Below, piece by piece: positions 1 through 9,430 of a DNA stretch of 64,000 nt; position 1 is the stretch's first letter; each line of letters starts with the position of its first letter. Position numbers and translations under genes: made by a program. The notes beneath the pieces are model-generated. The model did not search any database, was not told the DNA's origin, and saw only the letters and a program-made list of their open reading frames with translations. This DNA is from Streptococcus parasanguinis CC87K (lineage in GTDB: Bacteria; Bacillota; Bacilli; Lactobacillales; Streptococcaceae), in the NCBI RefSeq assembly GCF_000507765.1, contig NZ_KI669401.1:744001-808000 (forward strand). Reading direction: 5' to 3'.

Positions 1-83
1 CAATGATCGAAGTCCTTCCTACTTCTGGACTTTGTAGTTTCTACGCCGAAGAAGGCGGCCTCCTCATGGGGTATGAAATTTAA
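1..83 (+). CDS. 3' end of an unrecognised gene (partial)
   Basis: A frame is open from the left edge and ends at a TAA at 81-83. It would encode a C-terminus finishing LLMGYEI. The in-window ATG at position 3 has no visible upstream context, so this is more likely the tail of a longer gene than a 26-residue peptide. I do not recognise the family. A structured repeat with terminator-like hairpins follows ten bases later, as expected after a plus-strand gene. The support is only frame and position, so the call is weak. Confidence 0.3.
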   Translation, partial: MIEVLPTSGLCSFYAEEGGLLMGYEI

Positions 84-92
84 GTTACCACT

Positions 93-278
93 AAAAAGAG
101 GCTAGGACAAAAGTCCTAGCCTCTCATTTGTTTTTGGATTGTCGAGCAAGACGCAGTGGTTGAGTGGGCTCTACTACACTGATTTCATCATCTTTACAGC
201 CCTACTCAACTGTGCGGAGGTGGGACGACGAAATTGAATTCTAACGAATGACCGATTTCTGTCCCACTCTCTTTTTTT
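93..278 (+). repeat. Three-hairpin intergenic element, copy A
   Basis: Three successive inverted repeats are visible. The first pairs AGAGGCTAGGAC with GTCCTAGCCTCT. The second pairs GGTTGAGTGGGC with GCCCTACTCAACT. The third pairs GTGGGAC with GTCCCAC and ends in a T-run. A copy about 94% identical lies at 49582-49770 and a diverged one at about 9250-9430. All three sit between convergent genes in the same orientation. A bidirectional terminator or a structured RNA is the likely role. Confidence 0.8.
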
Positions 279-1932
279 ATTCTCCGATCTCTTGGTAGAG
301 GGTACGGATTTTTTTGCGGTAAATGGTATAGCTGATCCCAGCTCCGATTAGCAGGATGACACTATAAAGGATCACAGCCAGCAGGGTGCTGACGGAATGA
401 TAGGTCCAAATGAAGCTGACAATGATCAGGAGAAACATCACAAAGAGAAAGACAATCAAGAGGATAGACTGAAGAACTGCATTCCCACGATGACGGGTCA
501 TCAACTCTGTGATATTGGTCCAATTGGTGCTAAAGTTCTGAAAATCTTTGACATAGTCTCGGATGCAGATCGGAATGGTCGTTACAACCCAGATCAGTAA
601 CATGGCAAGGATAGCCAAGGGATGGACGCCAAAATAGAGACAAACGCCAACTAGAAGAATGACAGGAAGGATGGATTGCACCAGATAGAGCAACCAAAAC
701 TTCATAAAGAGATAGCGTTTGAAATCAACAGGGAGGGATCTCAAGTATTCAAAGTTTTCGCGCTCTAGCGAAATACCGATACTGGTCAAGCCTCCAAAAC
801 TATTGAAAACACCGATCAAGATGGCAACAAGGGTCAGTGGTACCAGATACTGGGGTGTCAAGTAAGGACTGAGGCCTCCTATATTTTTTGATGCTCCTGC
901 TGCTCCACTGAGGAGGAAAATATATGGCAGAATACTCATCATCAATAGGACTTGCACCATAAGGGTTCCATCGCTCAAGAGTCTGCGATGATACTGAATG
1001 ACAAACTGTCTAAAGGAGTCTTTCTGGCCCACATGGATGGCTTTCACGCGCTCTTTGACGGTTTGGTTGGTCGCAACCGCAAGGGCTGCATCATAGAATT
1101 GTGGGATCACGATTTTGCGAACCAGGCCGATCAAGACCAAAAGCACCGCTATCCAGCCCAGAAGGCCAAGGATCGCTCCACCATCAAAAGGATGGAGGAT
1201 AAACTGATGAAAGGCTGTAAAAGGTGGAAATAGAATGGGAATATCCGCTCCACCCGACACCTCTACCCGATGGGTTTGGACTAGATTCAGATAGAGATAA
1301 GCTCCTAGGCTCAGAAGAGAACCAATTCCGACCATGATGTTGGAGACCAGGGTCGTGTGTTTTTTGAAAAAAAGGGTCTTAGTGATCAAATGAGCTAGTA
1401 AAATCGTCGCTAAAAAGAGAACGCCTAAGAGAATCACGGCACAAAAGAGGCCTAGCAGGATCCCTAACGGATTGAAGCCGCCTGCTTGGACAGGCAGGAT
1501 CAAAAAATAGCTGATCAATGGAAGGATAGCCATGAGAAGGGTCAGGATGACCGAGATACTTTTTCCAGCAATGACTTCCGCATCTGAGAAAGCATAGGGC
1601 CGGTAAAACTGGAGGTCCTTGCTTTCATAAAAGACATTGTAAAAACTCATAAAGCCTTGGGAAATGGTCATCAAGGAAAAGAGGGCCACCATATTGACAA
1701 AGAAGGCTGGCTGATGGACAAAATCATAGATACTAAAGAGCAAGCCAAATATGAGGAAATAGACCAATCCTAAAAAGAGGTAGTTGAGCACCGATCTGCG
1801 GGCAACATTGAGTTTGACGTCCGGTTTTTTAGCCTGTTTGGCGCGTAATTTTGCGATCTGGGCCGGCTGACTAGCATAGATGATATTGACATTGACCAGC
1901 TGTTGGATGATCTTAAGACGCATGATCGCCAC
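277..1932 (-). CDS. ABC-2 type exporter permease
   Basis: A 551-residue polytopic protein with a short basic cytoplasmic N-terminus followed by roughly ten or more hydrophobic segments. This fits the large single-subunit permeases of ABC-2 exporters (the EcsB/YthP-like size class). It follows the ATPase gene at 1913-2656 with a 20-nt overlap, so the two are translationally coupled and probably form one exporter. The substrate cannot be read from the sequence. Cell-envelope material, an antimicrobial peptide or a protease-related cargo are possibilities known for relatives, not conclusions. Its stop lies inside the T-run of the structured repeat at 93-278, which probably terminates this transcript as well. 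Confidence 0.85.
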   Translation of the reverse strand: MAIMRLKIIQQLVNVNIIYASQPAQIAKLRAKQAKKPDVKLNVARRSVLNYLFLGLVYFLIFGLLFSIYDFVHQPAFFVNMVALFSLMTISQGFMSFYNVFYESKDLQFYRPYAFSDAEVIAGKSISVILTLLMAILPLISYFLILPVQAGGFNPLGILLGLFCAVILLGVLFLATILLAHLITKTLFFKKHTTLVSNIMVGIGSLLSLGAYLYLNLVQTHRVEVSGGADIPILFPPFTAFHQFILHPFDGGAILGLLGWIAVLLVLIGLVRKIVIPQFYDAALAVATNQTVKERVKAIHVGQKDSFRQFVIQYHRRLLSDGTLMVQVLLMMSILPYIFLLSGAAGASKNIGGLSPYLTPQYLVPLTLVAILIGVFNSFGGLTSIGISLERENFEYLRSLPVDFKRYLFMKFWLLYLVQSILPVILLVGVCLYFGVHPLAILAMLLIWVVTTIPICIRDYVKDFQNFSTNWTNITELMTRHRGNAVLQSILLIVFLFVMFLLIIVSFIWTYHSVSTLLAVILYSVILLIGAGISYTIYRKKIRTLYQEIGE

Positions 1933-2656
1933 CTTCTTCCTTCCGCCCCGCTAGGCTGAGATAGATACTTTCCAGACTTTGTTCGGGATGTTGGCCCTTC
2001 AATTCCTCGATCGTCCCATAGAAGATGAGATTACCTTTTTTGAGAATGGCGATCTTATCACAGAGTTGTTCGGCCACTTCTAATACGTGGGTAGAGAAAA
2101 TAACCGTCTTGCCGCGATCCGCATGTTGGCGCATCATTTGTTTTAAATCGTAAGAAGCCTGTGGATCCAAACCGGTCATGGGTTCGTCCAAGACCCAGAT
2201 ATCTGGATCCGACAAGAGGGCTGCAATGACAAAGACCTTCTGGCGCATCCCATGTGAAAAGGATTCAATCACTTCATAGCGGTGGCTCTGAAAATCAAAG
2301 ATCGTAAGAAGCTCTTCCAAGCGTTGATCACAGTCTTTCTGACTCATATCATAAGAGGTCGCAACCAACTCCCAGAATTCATTGGCTGTGAGGCGCAAGA
2401 AAAGATCTGGTGAATCCGCTACATAACCGATCTTCTTTTTGATCGCCAGCCGATGGCTATAGAGGTCCTGACCATCCACTTCAATTGATCCAGTAGTTGG
2501 GGTGATGACACTGACCAGGCTCTTAATCGTCGTTGACTTTCCAGCTCCGTTGTGGCCAATCAAGCCGACAATTTGTCCATCTTCGATGGTCAGATCCAAG
2601 TGGTTGAGGGCAATGTGCCCATCGTAATCTTTGGTAACTCCGTGAAATGTAATCAT
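1913..2656 (-). CDS. ABC transporter ATP-binding protein (exporter type)
   Basis: A 247-residue ABC ATPase that powers the permease encoded just downstream. The Walker A motif GHNGAGKST is near residue 34. The signature region reads FSHGMRQK, a diverged form of LSGGQ that is common in ABC-2 type exporters. Walker B with the D-loop reads VLDEPMTGLD near residue 155, and the switch histidine follows in STHVLE. The acidic C-terminal tail overlaps the permease start. The nearest gene upstream on the strand is the M20 peptidase at 2696, 39 nt away, so co-transcription is possible. The family call is firm; the substrate is unknown. Confidence 0.9.
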   Translation of the reverse strand: MITFHGVTKDYDGHIALNHLDLTIEDGQIVGLIGHNGAGKSTTIKSLVSVITPTTGSIEVDGQDLYSHRLAIKKKIGYVADSPDLFLRLTANEFWELVATSYDMSQKDCDQRLEELLTIFDFQSHRYEVIESFSHGMRQKVFVIAALLSDPDIWVLDEPMTGLDPQASYDLKQMMRQHADRGKTVIFSTHVLEVAEQLCDKIAILKKGNLIFYGTIEELKGQHPEQSLESIYLSLAGRKEEGGDHAS

Positions 2657-2695
2657 GTTAACTCCCTAATGGATCCTCATTGGGACCGTTTTTTC

Positions 2696-4327
2696 TTATT
2701 CTGTTGATAAGCGATCATCGAAATGGTAGAGCAATTCTAGCAGATAGTTTGGAATGGTCTCTAAGAAGTCTTCTTTGTAGACCCGCTCTCCTCGCTTATG
2801 CAATTCTTTGCCCCAAGGGCCTAGATTGACCGCTGGAACCTGAATTTGGGCAATTTTTTCCAGATCCAGATCATAGACCTGGGCTGGTGTGGCTAGGCTA
2901 TCCAAGACGACTTGATAAGAGGCCACATCCTTTTCCAAGGCACAATAACTGGTGTCGTTAATCCCCATAAAGTATTCTTCGACTTTTAAGAGGTAACCTC
3001 TTGTGTCCAGATACTCGCGGTAATCAGTGATGAGGGACACGATATTGAGATCGGTATTGTCCAAAAAGCGGCAGTTCATGGAAGGATAATAGGGGGGCGC
3101 AAAACCAATAACCACCATGGGATCCTTATCTCCGAGAAACTCTAGGAGTCGCTGGATTTGCTGGATTGCAAGGCTCTGGTAGCTGGTCCCATTACGAAAA
3201 TCGTATTCCGCTTTTTGGTTAGAAGCTTTCCTAAAGGCTTGGTAACCTTCTATGGCTTGGCATCGTTCCTCTAGTTCTTGATAGGTGATGACTCTTGGCC
3301 TTGCAATCATATGGTCTTGGCCAGCCTGATCCTGCAAGTGCTCATACTTCTTGTAAAAGGCATCCAAGGCCTCCTGACTAAGCTCATAAATCCGCTGTAG
3401 GAGCTCTTGGGGTGTTTTCTTCAAATGCAGAACACTGAAATAACCAGCCGCATAGAGCACGGTCGATACATCGTACTGGTCCTTCAAATCTCTGAGATAG
3501 GACCAAGAAGGAAGGGGAGACGTTTCTCCCAGCGCCTGATCTGCCAGATCGGGATGAAGATCTAGCTGGCTTGCGATGGCCACTAAGAGTGACAAGGCAT
3601 TGATCCCTTTAAGGGGCTCCTTCATATGGGACAAGACACCTTGTGCCACAACGACCGGCATGAGTTTGCCGACTGTGCCAATGTGAAGGACCTTTTCTTT
3701 TCCTACCTCTGATTCAAAGGGTTCTGAATCCACTGCTAATACATAATTCAGATCAAACTTCTCCTGCAAATCTGTGAGGAGGCCCAAAGCTCCACGCATC
3801 CCACGTGAATAGGATTCCTCATCTCCAACAGAGAGATAGAGCAGATTGACCTGACCTTCCACGGGATCTGCCGCATAGGCTTCCAGAACCCCCAATTGAA
3901 GGGCCAATGCTGCTTTCATATCGCAAGACCCTCTGCCAAATTTCCATTCCCCAGAAGCTAAATCTTCCTGCATATCAGGTCGACTGTCCAGTCTTTTCAA
4001 AGCTTCTGCTACTTTATCAGAATCGAGCGCGATCTCTGCCAAATTTCCATAGTCTTCTAGATCAACTGTATCATGGTGGTGGAAAAGGATAACTGTTTTT
4101 TTCTTTCCCTTATCAACCAGGGCCCAATTGACCGACCGATGCAAGTGATCCTGTGGCACCTGATAGCGCCCAAAATGGTCCGGGTGTTCCTTGAAATAGG
4201 GGATTTGTCCAATCCGTTGATCCAGGTAGGCTTCGATTCCTTGCTCGGTCTCAGTATTGGTGAAGCTTGGAATCGCCAAGGCTTCGGAAAAAATCGTTTC
4301 GATGCTCTCTCTATTGGTGGTTTTCAC
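2696..4327 (-). CDS. RocB-like M20 family peptidase
   Basis: A 543-residue cytoplasmic protein of the M20/M25/M40 zinc hydrolase family, closest in layout to Bacillus RocB (arginine utilisation protein, about 560 residues). Metal-site motifs are visible: HHHDTVD near residue 84, GRGSCDMKA near 131 and GDEES near 168. RocB's reaction is not well defined; a role in hydrolysing peptides or N-acyl amino acids is inferred. The start is a GTG at 4325-4327, preceded by GGAGAG, and no upstream ATG fits the frame. It lies 23 nt after the stop of the cell-wall Xaa-Pro peptidase gene, so the two may share a transcript and cooperate in peptide use. Confidence 0.8.
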   Translation of the reverse strand: MKTTNRESIETIFSEALAIPSFTNTETEQGIEAYLDQRIGQIPYFKEHPDHFGRYQVPQDHLHRSVNWALVDKGKKKTVILFHHHDTVDLEDYGNLAEIALDSDKVAEALKRLDSRPDMQEDLASGEWKFGRGSCDMKAALALQLGVLEAYAADPVEGQVNLLYLSVGDEESYSRGMRGALGLLTDLQEKFDLNYVLAVDSEPFESEVGKEKVLHIGTVGKLMPVVVAQGVLSHMKEPLKGINALSLLVAIASQLDLHPDLADQALGETSPLPSWSYLRDLKDQYDVSTVLYAAGYFSVLHLKKTPQELLQRIYELSQEALDAFYKKYEHLQDQAGQDHMIARPRVITYQELEERCQAIEGYQAFRKASNQKAEYDFRNGTSYQSLAIQQIQRLLEFLGDKDPMVVIGFAPPYYPSMNCRFLDNTDLNIVSLITDYREYLDTRGYLLKVEEYFMGINDTSYCALEKDVASYQVVLDSLATPAQVYDLDLEKIAQIQVPAVNLGPWGKELHKRGERVYKEDFLETIPNYLLELLYHFDDRLSTE

Positions 4328-4350
4328 TTTCTCTCCATCCTTCTTTTCTA

Positions 4351-7300
4351 CTATTCATCTTTGTGAGCTTTGCCAAGTGACAAAAGGCTGGTGAGCATGA
4401 GTCCTAGGAAGCCAAAGAGAGTCCAAGAGCTTGTTGCTTGACCTGTTTTTGGAAGGCTTGGTTGGCTTGTCACTTCTATCTTATCTTTATCAGCTCTTTG
4501 AGCCAATTCTTGTGCAGTTTCTTCTTTTTGTTCCTTACGGAAGTCCATCGGATCTCGACCGTGGCTTGGTTTTTGAGGAATTTCAGAAATAGCTGGATTG
4601 GTTGGCGTCATTGGATTACTTGGAACAATTGGTTTTTCCGCTTGATCTACTGGACTTGGGTCTTGTTCAGGATCTACTTTTGGTTGAATGGTTGCAATTG
4701 GCAAGATCCGATCTGCCAATGACGCATAGTCTGTATCTTTTTCACTTGGTTGATAACGGAACAAGAGAGATCGACTGTCTTCTACGATTGGAATCGTTGC
4801 AGAAATAGAATCTGTCTTGAAGGTCACTTCATAAGGATCTGCAAAATAGATGTAATCTGGATCATAGGTGTGCAAACTCAAAACCAGTCGATGGCCTTTT
4901 TTCACTGTATAGAGATTTGGTTGCAGATACATGGTGTAATCATGATATTCGTTTTCTTTCAGATCAATAGAATGACTAGAACTTGCTGAGTCATAGCGAG
5001 ATGCTGGATTGGCCAGATTCATCCAACCACGCGCAATCACCACACTCTTAACCTTGTGGGTCTTGTAACGTTTGAGAGGCAAGGTTTCAAGGTTGCTACC
5101 ATTCCAGTAGCCTGTCTCATCGATGGTTTCTTTTTCCAATGTGCGCGTGCTATAACCGTCTTTGTCATAGGTGATTTCTTCTTTGACCACATCAAAGTCT
5201 TCGTCTGAAACATCCATCAGGGTCGCACTGACATGGGCATGGTTTTTGTCTCCCTTGACAAAAGCAGCGCTAAAATGCACAGGAATATGGCCTTTGATGG
5301 TGACATCTTGGTCGACTGGTGCTGCATAGGAAGCTGCCACTTCGGAAGAATGGAAGGCTGCATCTTGGTTACGTGTAGTCCAGTTATTTCCTGTACCATA
5401 GTAATCGCCAGTTACTGTCACATCCTCCCGTTTAGAGTAGATTCGAGCGGAGATGGCATTGTTGGTATCCCATTTATCAAAACGACGCCATTTACTTGGA
5501 TCTAGATTGTCCTGAGCTGTTACTTGTGGAAGGTTTTCAATCCCATTTTCAATACCGTAGAGGTAATGGCTATACCAGAGATTCATCAGGTCATTAAAGG
5601 CTTGGCCTGCGACTTCTGTCCCTGACCAACGAGTAGATGGATAGATGTGATTGCCCTGGTGGAGCAAGACCTTGGCATCGATCCCCGCCTTTTTATAGGC
5701 TTCTAACATGAGTTCAAAATGTTTGGGTTTGACATTGTCATCATTGAGCCCTTGGATAATGAGAGGGGCCGCTTTCAGATTGGCTGCATTGAGCGTGTAG
5801 TCGCGTTTAGCATATTCTTCGTTGTAATTATGACCATCCTTGTGTTGGAGCTCATTGAGCTTGGTGATATAGGCTACATAGTAATCCTTGATCTTGTCCC
5901 AATCTTCCTTATCAAGGATTCGGCCTGAGGTATAGACAGATAGCCAAGAAAGGTCATTGGAAGCTCCGGTATCAAGAGGAGATCCTTGGCTGTTGAAATG
6001 GTCATACCAACTGGCAATCCCTGCAGCTGGCACAATGGTCTTGAGGCCTTCCACACCAGTAGAAGCTACACCAAATGTTGTCGTACCTGCCCAAGACAAA
6101 CCAGTCATAGCGACGTTTCCGTTGGACCAGTCTGCCTTGACTTCATGGTTGCTAGTCTTATCAGAGTAGGCTTTGCGTTTGCCATTGAGCCATTCAACGA
6201 TATTTTTATAAGCAGCGACTTCAAGGTCAGAGCCAGTCGTATTGATCCCGTCTGATCCTTTTGAGCCCAAACCACTGCTGGTCACCACTGCATAACCACG
6301 AACTAAGAAATAATTGTACCAGTTGAGATTTTCGTAATCATAATGCGTATAATCTTCAGAACTTTCACGCGGATTAACGTAGTACCAATCCTTTGGATCA
6401 GTCGCTTTGGCTACTTCTTCTGTCGTAACAGTCTTGGTTGCTTGGCGTTTGGCAGGTTTTTCATAGAGCTTGGCCATCTCGAAGTTTCCACCTTCTTTGA
6501 GACCAATTCCCTCTAAGGTACGCTCTTCGGTTGTTCCTGTTACATAAGGGCTGGCTTCAAAGATGCTGGCTGCCTTATAGTCCCCATTGACAGCAGCTTT
6601 TGGCACCTGCACAAAGGTCTTGACCAAGTCAGGCTTGCCGTCTCCGTCCGTATCATAATCAGTTTCAACGTAAACAATATAGCGGACAATATCACTCTTG
6701 TCATAGGAGTAATGCTCCGGATCGTCTCCTGGCGTAAATGGGAAAATAGGTTGTGCTTTGCCATTCAAAAAGAGAGGTAACTTCTTGTCTGCGCGGTAAG
6801 CGGCACGGAGCTGTTTGGCTACATCAACCATCGAAGTGAGATTAGTAACTGGAGCAGATCCCTCCACTCCTTCCTTGACCATCCCTAGGCTCTTGGCAAA
6901 AGCTAATCGGTCTTTATCAGTAGATCCGACTTGATTTTCCTTGGTTGAAGCCCAGTTCAATAGTTGATTGACTGCCTCCGTCACAGTGACTTCTTTTTCA
7001 CGATCCTGATCGGTTACAGTTGCACCCGTAATTTTAGCCAAGTCTCCTTTGGTTACTTTTGGAGTCGCGCTCACCTCTTGACTGCCAACGGTAGGCGTCG
7101 CAGGCGCAGGGCTTGGCTGATTGGTTAGAGTGGGCTCAACAGTTGGGGCGCTCACTACCGCTGGACTTGACGCAGGTTCTTCATGTGGCTCAGTTGTCGG
7201 AGCGGTTGGTGAAGTGGTTGGTCTGTTAGTTTCTGAAACCTCTTCCACTTTTTCAGGCTGTACGGTTCCTTTAGTGTCTCCTTGTGTTGAGGTCACTGTT

Positions 7301-7449
7301 TCAATAACTTCAGGACTTGCCGTAGAAGGAGTCACCGTCTCCTCAGTAGTTGTGCTACTTACTTGGTCTGCTTGCACATGCTGGGCGAGTACAGCAGGAC
7401 TAATCAGTAAACCTGCAACGAGTAGAGAAACAAGAGTTGTTTTTTTCAT
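4351..7449 (-). CDS. LPXTG-anchored Xaa-Pro dipeptidyl-peptidase (S15), paralogue 1
   Basis: A surface S15 peptidase expected to release Xaa-Pro dipeptides from extracellular peptides. I place the start at 7449 (MKKTT) because AAAGGAG lies 8-9 nt upstream; an in-frame ATG at 7476 has no such site. The order is: signal peptide ending near AHVQA-like residues, a Pro/Thr/Ser-rich spacer to about residue 130, a helical segment, then the alpha/beta-hydrolase domain. The nucleophile is in GLSWAG (about residue 450), the aspartate in GLNDDN and the histidine in HQGNH. Their spacing of about 120 and 30 residues matches lactococcal PepX. A DTDGDGKPD stretch near residue 265 looks like a calcium loop. 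The C-terminus has LPKTG, a hydrophobic helix and a charged tail for sortase anchoring. A paralogue lies at 9842-12871. Confidence 0.9.
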   Translation of the reverse strand: MKKTTLVSLLVAGLLISPAVLAQHVQADQVSSTTTEETVTPSTASPEVIETVTSTQGDTKGTVQPEKVEEVSETNRPTTSPTAPTTEPHEEPASSPAVVSAPTVEPTLTNQPSPAPATPTVGSQEVSATPKVTKGDLAKITGATVTDQDREKEVTVTEAVNQLLNWASTKENQVGSTDKDRLAFAKSLGMVKEGVEGSAPVTNLTSMVDVAKQLRAAYRADKKLPLFLNGKAQPIFPFTPGDDPEHYSYDKSDIVRYIVYVETDYDTDGDGKPDLVKTFVQVPKAAVNGDYKAASIFEASPYVTGTTEERTLEGIGLKEGGNFEMAKLYEKPAKRQATKTVTTEEVAKATDPKDWYYVNPRESSEDYTHYDYENLNWYNYFLVRGYAVVTSSGLGSKGSDGINTTGSDLEVAAYKNIVEWLNGKRKAYSDKTSNHEVKADWSNGNVAMTGLSWAGTTTFGVASTGVEGLKTIVPAAGIASWYDHFNSQGSPLDTGASNDLSWLSVYTSGRILDKEDWDKIKDYYVAYITKLNELQHKDGHNYNEEYAKRDYTLNAANLKAAPLIIQGLNDDNVKPKHFELMLEAYKKAGIDAKVLLHQGNHIYPSTRWSGTEVAGQAFNDLMNLWYSHYLYGIENGIENLPQVTAQDNLDPSKWRRFDKWDTNNAISARIYSKREDVTVTGDYYGTGNNWTTRNQDAAFHSSEVAASYAAPVDQDVTIKGHIPVHFSAAFVKGDKNHAHVSATLMDVSDEDFDVVKEEITYDKDGYSTRTLEKETIDETGYWNGSNLETLPLKRYKTHKVKSVVIARGWMNLANPASRYDSASSSHSIDLKENEYHDYTMYLQPNLYTVKKGHRLVLSLHTYDPDYIYFADPYEVTFKTDSISATIPIVEDSRSLLFRYQPSEKDTDYASLADRILPIATIQPKVDPEQDPSPVDQAEKPIVPSNPMTPTNPAISEIPQKPSHGRDPMDFRKEQKEETAQELAQRADKDKIEVTSQPSLPKTGQATSSWTLFGFLGLMLTSLLSLGKAHKDE

Positions 7450-7570
7450 AAAATGGTCTCCTTTCACCATTTTCAAAGTCAGTCCTAGCGGAGCCTGACT
7501 CTATTATGTTATATTCTCACTTCATTTCTTTCATGTATGCGATTTCTTTTCCAGAAAGGGCTTGATTCCA

Positions 7571-7609
7571 GCGCAAACGTTTGTCGCATCCAACTATTTT
7601 TGGTAAAAT
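7571..7609 (+). promoter_or_regulatory. amyS promoter with a cre-like site
   Basis: TTGTCG at 7581-7586 and an extended -10, TGGTAAAAT with TAAAAT at 7604-7609, are separated by 17 bp. A pseudo-palindrome around AAACGTTTG at 7571-7586 overlaps the -35 box and resembles a CcpA cre, although its right arm fits the consensus poorly. Catabolite repression of an amylase gene would be expected. The promoter call is stronger than the cre call. Confidence 0.55.
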
Positions 7610-7639
7610 AGGGACATTCACATGAAAGAAGAAATAAAA

Positions 7640-9103
7640 ATGGAAAATCAAACCTTAATGCAATATTTCGAGTGGTATTTGCCCTCTGATGGGAACCACT
7701 GGACGCGTCTTGCTGAAGATGCGCAACACTTAGCAGACTTGGGTATTCGTAAAGTCTGGATGCCGCCTGCTTTTAAAGCTACTTCTAACAATGACGTTGG
7801 GTACGGAGTCTATGACCTCTTTGATTTGGGCGAGTTCGACCAAAAAGGAACAGTTCGTACCAAATATGGCTTCAAAGACGATTATCTTCAAGCTATTCAA
7901 GCCCTCAAAGATGCTGGGATTCAACCAATGGCCGATGTCGTTCTCAACCATAAAGCTGCTGCTGATGGCTTAGAGGAATTCGAGGTCGTTGAGGTCGATC
8001 CTATGGATCGAAACAAGGTTCTCACTGAGCCCTTCACCATTCAAGGATGGACTAAATTCACCTTTGATGGCCGAAATGGCGCCTATAATGACTTCCACTG
8101 GCATTGGTACCACTTCACCGGTACGGACTACGATGCTTCACGTAATAAGAATGGGATCTACCAAATCCAAGGGGACAACAAAGGTTGGGCTCATGGAGAT
8201 CTGGTAGACAATGAGAATGGAAACTACGATTACCTCATGTATGCCGATATCGATTTCAAACATCCCGAGGTTGTAGAGAATCTTGATCAGTGGGCTGACT
8301 GGTTTATCGAAACGACTGGTGTAGAAGGTTTCCGTCTGGATGCGGTCAAACACATCGACTCCTTCTTTATGAAGAATTTCATCCACAATATTACCCAAAA
8401 GTATGGTGAAGATTTCTACGTCTTTGCTGAATTTTGGAATGGCGACACAGAAACTAACGATGAGTACTTGGAAAGCATTGATTACCTGTATGACCTGGTC
8501 GATGTAGCCCTTCACCAAAATTTCTTCAGAGCAAGCCAAGAGGGTGAAAATTTCGACCTTCGAACTGTTTTTGATGGAACACTGGCGCTCAATCATCCTG
8601 AACAGGCCGTAACCTTTGTGGACAACCATGATACCCAGAGAGGGCAAGCCTTGGAATCTACCATTGAAGAATGGTTTAAGCCTGCAGCCTATGCCTTGAT
8701 CTTACTTCGTGAAGCTGGTTTGCCTTGTGTCTTCTATGGAGACTACTACGGTATCGAGGGCAAATTTGCACAAGAAAGTTTCCAAGAGGTTCTTGATCGT
8801 CTCCTATGGGTTCGTAAAGATCTGGCCTACGGAGAGCAAACGGACTACTTCGATGATCCTAATTGCATCGGTTGGACACGCTCAGGTACAGAAGAATCAG
8901 CACCAATCGCCTGCTTGATTTCGAATAACCAAGCTGCTACAAAAGTCATGGAGATTGGCTCATCATACGCAGGACTCACCTACTATGATGTCCTAGAAAA
9001 TTGTAGCGAAACTGTCCAAGTTCAAGAAGACGGTACTGCCGAATTCCCAGTGGCAGAACGCTCTGTCAGCGTCTGGGTAGCCCAAGATACAGAGGGCCAA
9101 TAA
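7640..9103 (+). CDS. amyS: Cytoplasmic alpha-amylase (GH13)
   Basis: A 487-residue GH13 alpha-amylase of the bacterial liquefying/intracellular type, which hydrolyses alpha-1,4 bonds of imported or stored glucan. No signal peptide is present. I choose the ATG at 7640 (MENQTLMQYFEWY) because the family conserves exactly this N-terminus; the in-frame ATG at 7622 has no ribosome site. Catalytic residues are visible as the Asp in GFRLDAVKH (about residue 234), the Glu in FAEFWNG (about 264) and the Asp in FVDNHDTQ (about 330). The length is normal for AmyS. It is a lone plus-strand gene between two minus-strand Xaa-Pro peptidase paralogues, with its own promoter and a strong terminator at 9120-9153. 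Confidence 0.93.
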   Translation: MENQTLMQYFEWYLPSDGNHWTRLAEDAQHLADLGIRKVWMPPAFKATSNNDVGYGVYDLFDLGEFDQKGTVRTKYGFKDDYLQAIQALKDAGIQPMADVVLNHKAAADGLEEFEVVEVDPMDRNKVLTEPFTIQGWTKFTFDGRNGAYNDFHWHWYHFTGTDYDASRNKNGIYQIQGDNKGWAHGDLVDNENGNYDYLMYADIDFKHPEVVENLDQWADWFIETTGVEGFRLDAVKHIDSFFMKNFIHNITQKYGEDFYVFAEFWNGDTETNDEYLESIDYLYDLVDVALHQNFFRASQEGENFDLRTVFDGTLALNHPEQAVTFVDNHDTQRGQALESTIEEWFKPAAYALILLREAGLPCVFYGDYYGIEGKFAQESFQEVLDRLLWVRKDLAYGEQTDYFDDPNCIGWTRSGTEESAPIACLISNNQAATKVMEIGSSYAGLTYYDVLENCSETVQVQEDGTAEFPVAERSVSVWVAQDTEGQ

Positions 9104-9119
9104 CCTTTATATGTAATTT

Positions 9120-9153
9120 TCTCCTAGGAGCTGCATGTTCCTAGGAGATTTTT
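9120..9153 (+). terminator. amyS terminator
   Basis: TCTCCTAGGA and TCCTAGGAGA form a perfect 10-bp stem with a 9-nt loop, followed by TTTTT. It begins 17 nt after the amyS stop. Confidence 0.85.
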
Positions 9154-9249
9154 CCTGTAAAAATTTTATAGGAAATACAGCTTCATTTTAGCACTATAAG
9201 AAAACGCTGTCAATGGGTATCGCGTCTATTTGACAGAAATAAAGAGCAT

Positions 9250-9430
9250 CAAAAAAAGCTGGAAAAAATTATCCAGCCTTCGATGTTTGATAGAAATAAC
9301 TGTATGACGCAGTGGTTGATTGGTATCTTTGTTCGCTTTTTAAGCTCCAAAGATGACCTAATCAACTGTGCGGGGGTGGGAAGACGAACTCTTTTTTACT
9401 AGTCGGAGTTCTTTCCCACTCCCTTCTTTT
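9250..9430 (+). repeat. Three-hairpin intergenic element, diverged copy C
   Basis: This copy has the same layout as copies A and B: an AGCTGG/CCAGC hairpin, a spacer, then GACGCAGTGGTTGA, a long stem and a final GTGGGAA/TTCCCAC stem. Stem bases differ from copies A and B but changes are paired, for example TTGATTGG with CTAATCAA in place of TTGAGTGG with CTACTCAA. It lies between the converging amyS and trxA genes and fills most of this 326-bp gap. Confidence 0.7.

Noticed and set aside
952..1233. Open frames opposite the large permease and other membrane-protein genes
   Set aside because: They lie antisense to clear genes, lack ribosome sites and have biased composition caused by the real frame.
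7450..7476. Upstream start for the first Xaa-Pro peptidase
   Set aside because: The AAAGGAG site is placed for the ATG at 7449, directly before the signal peptide.
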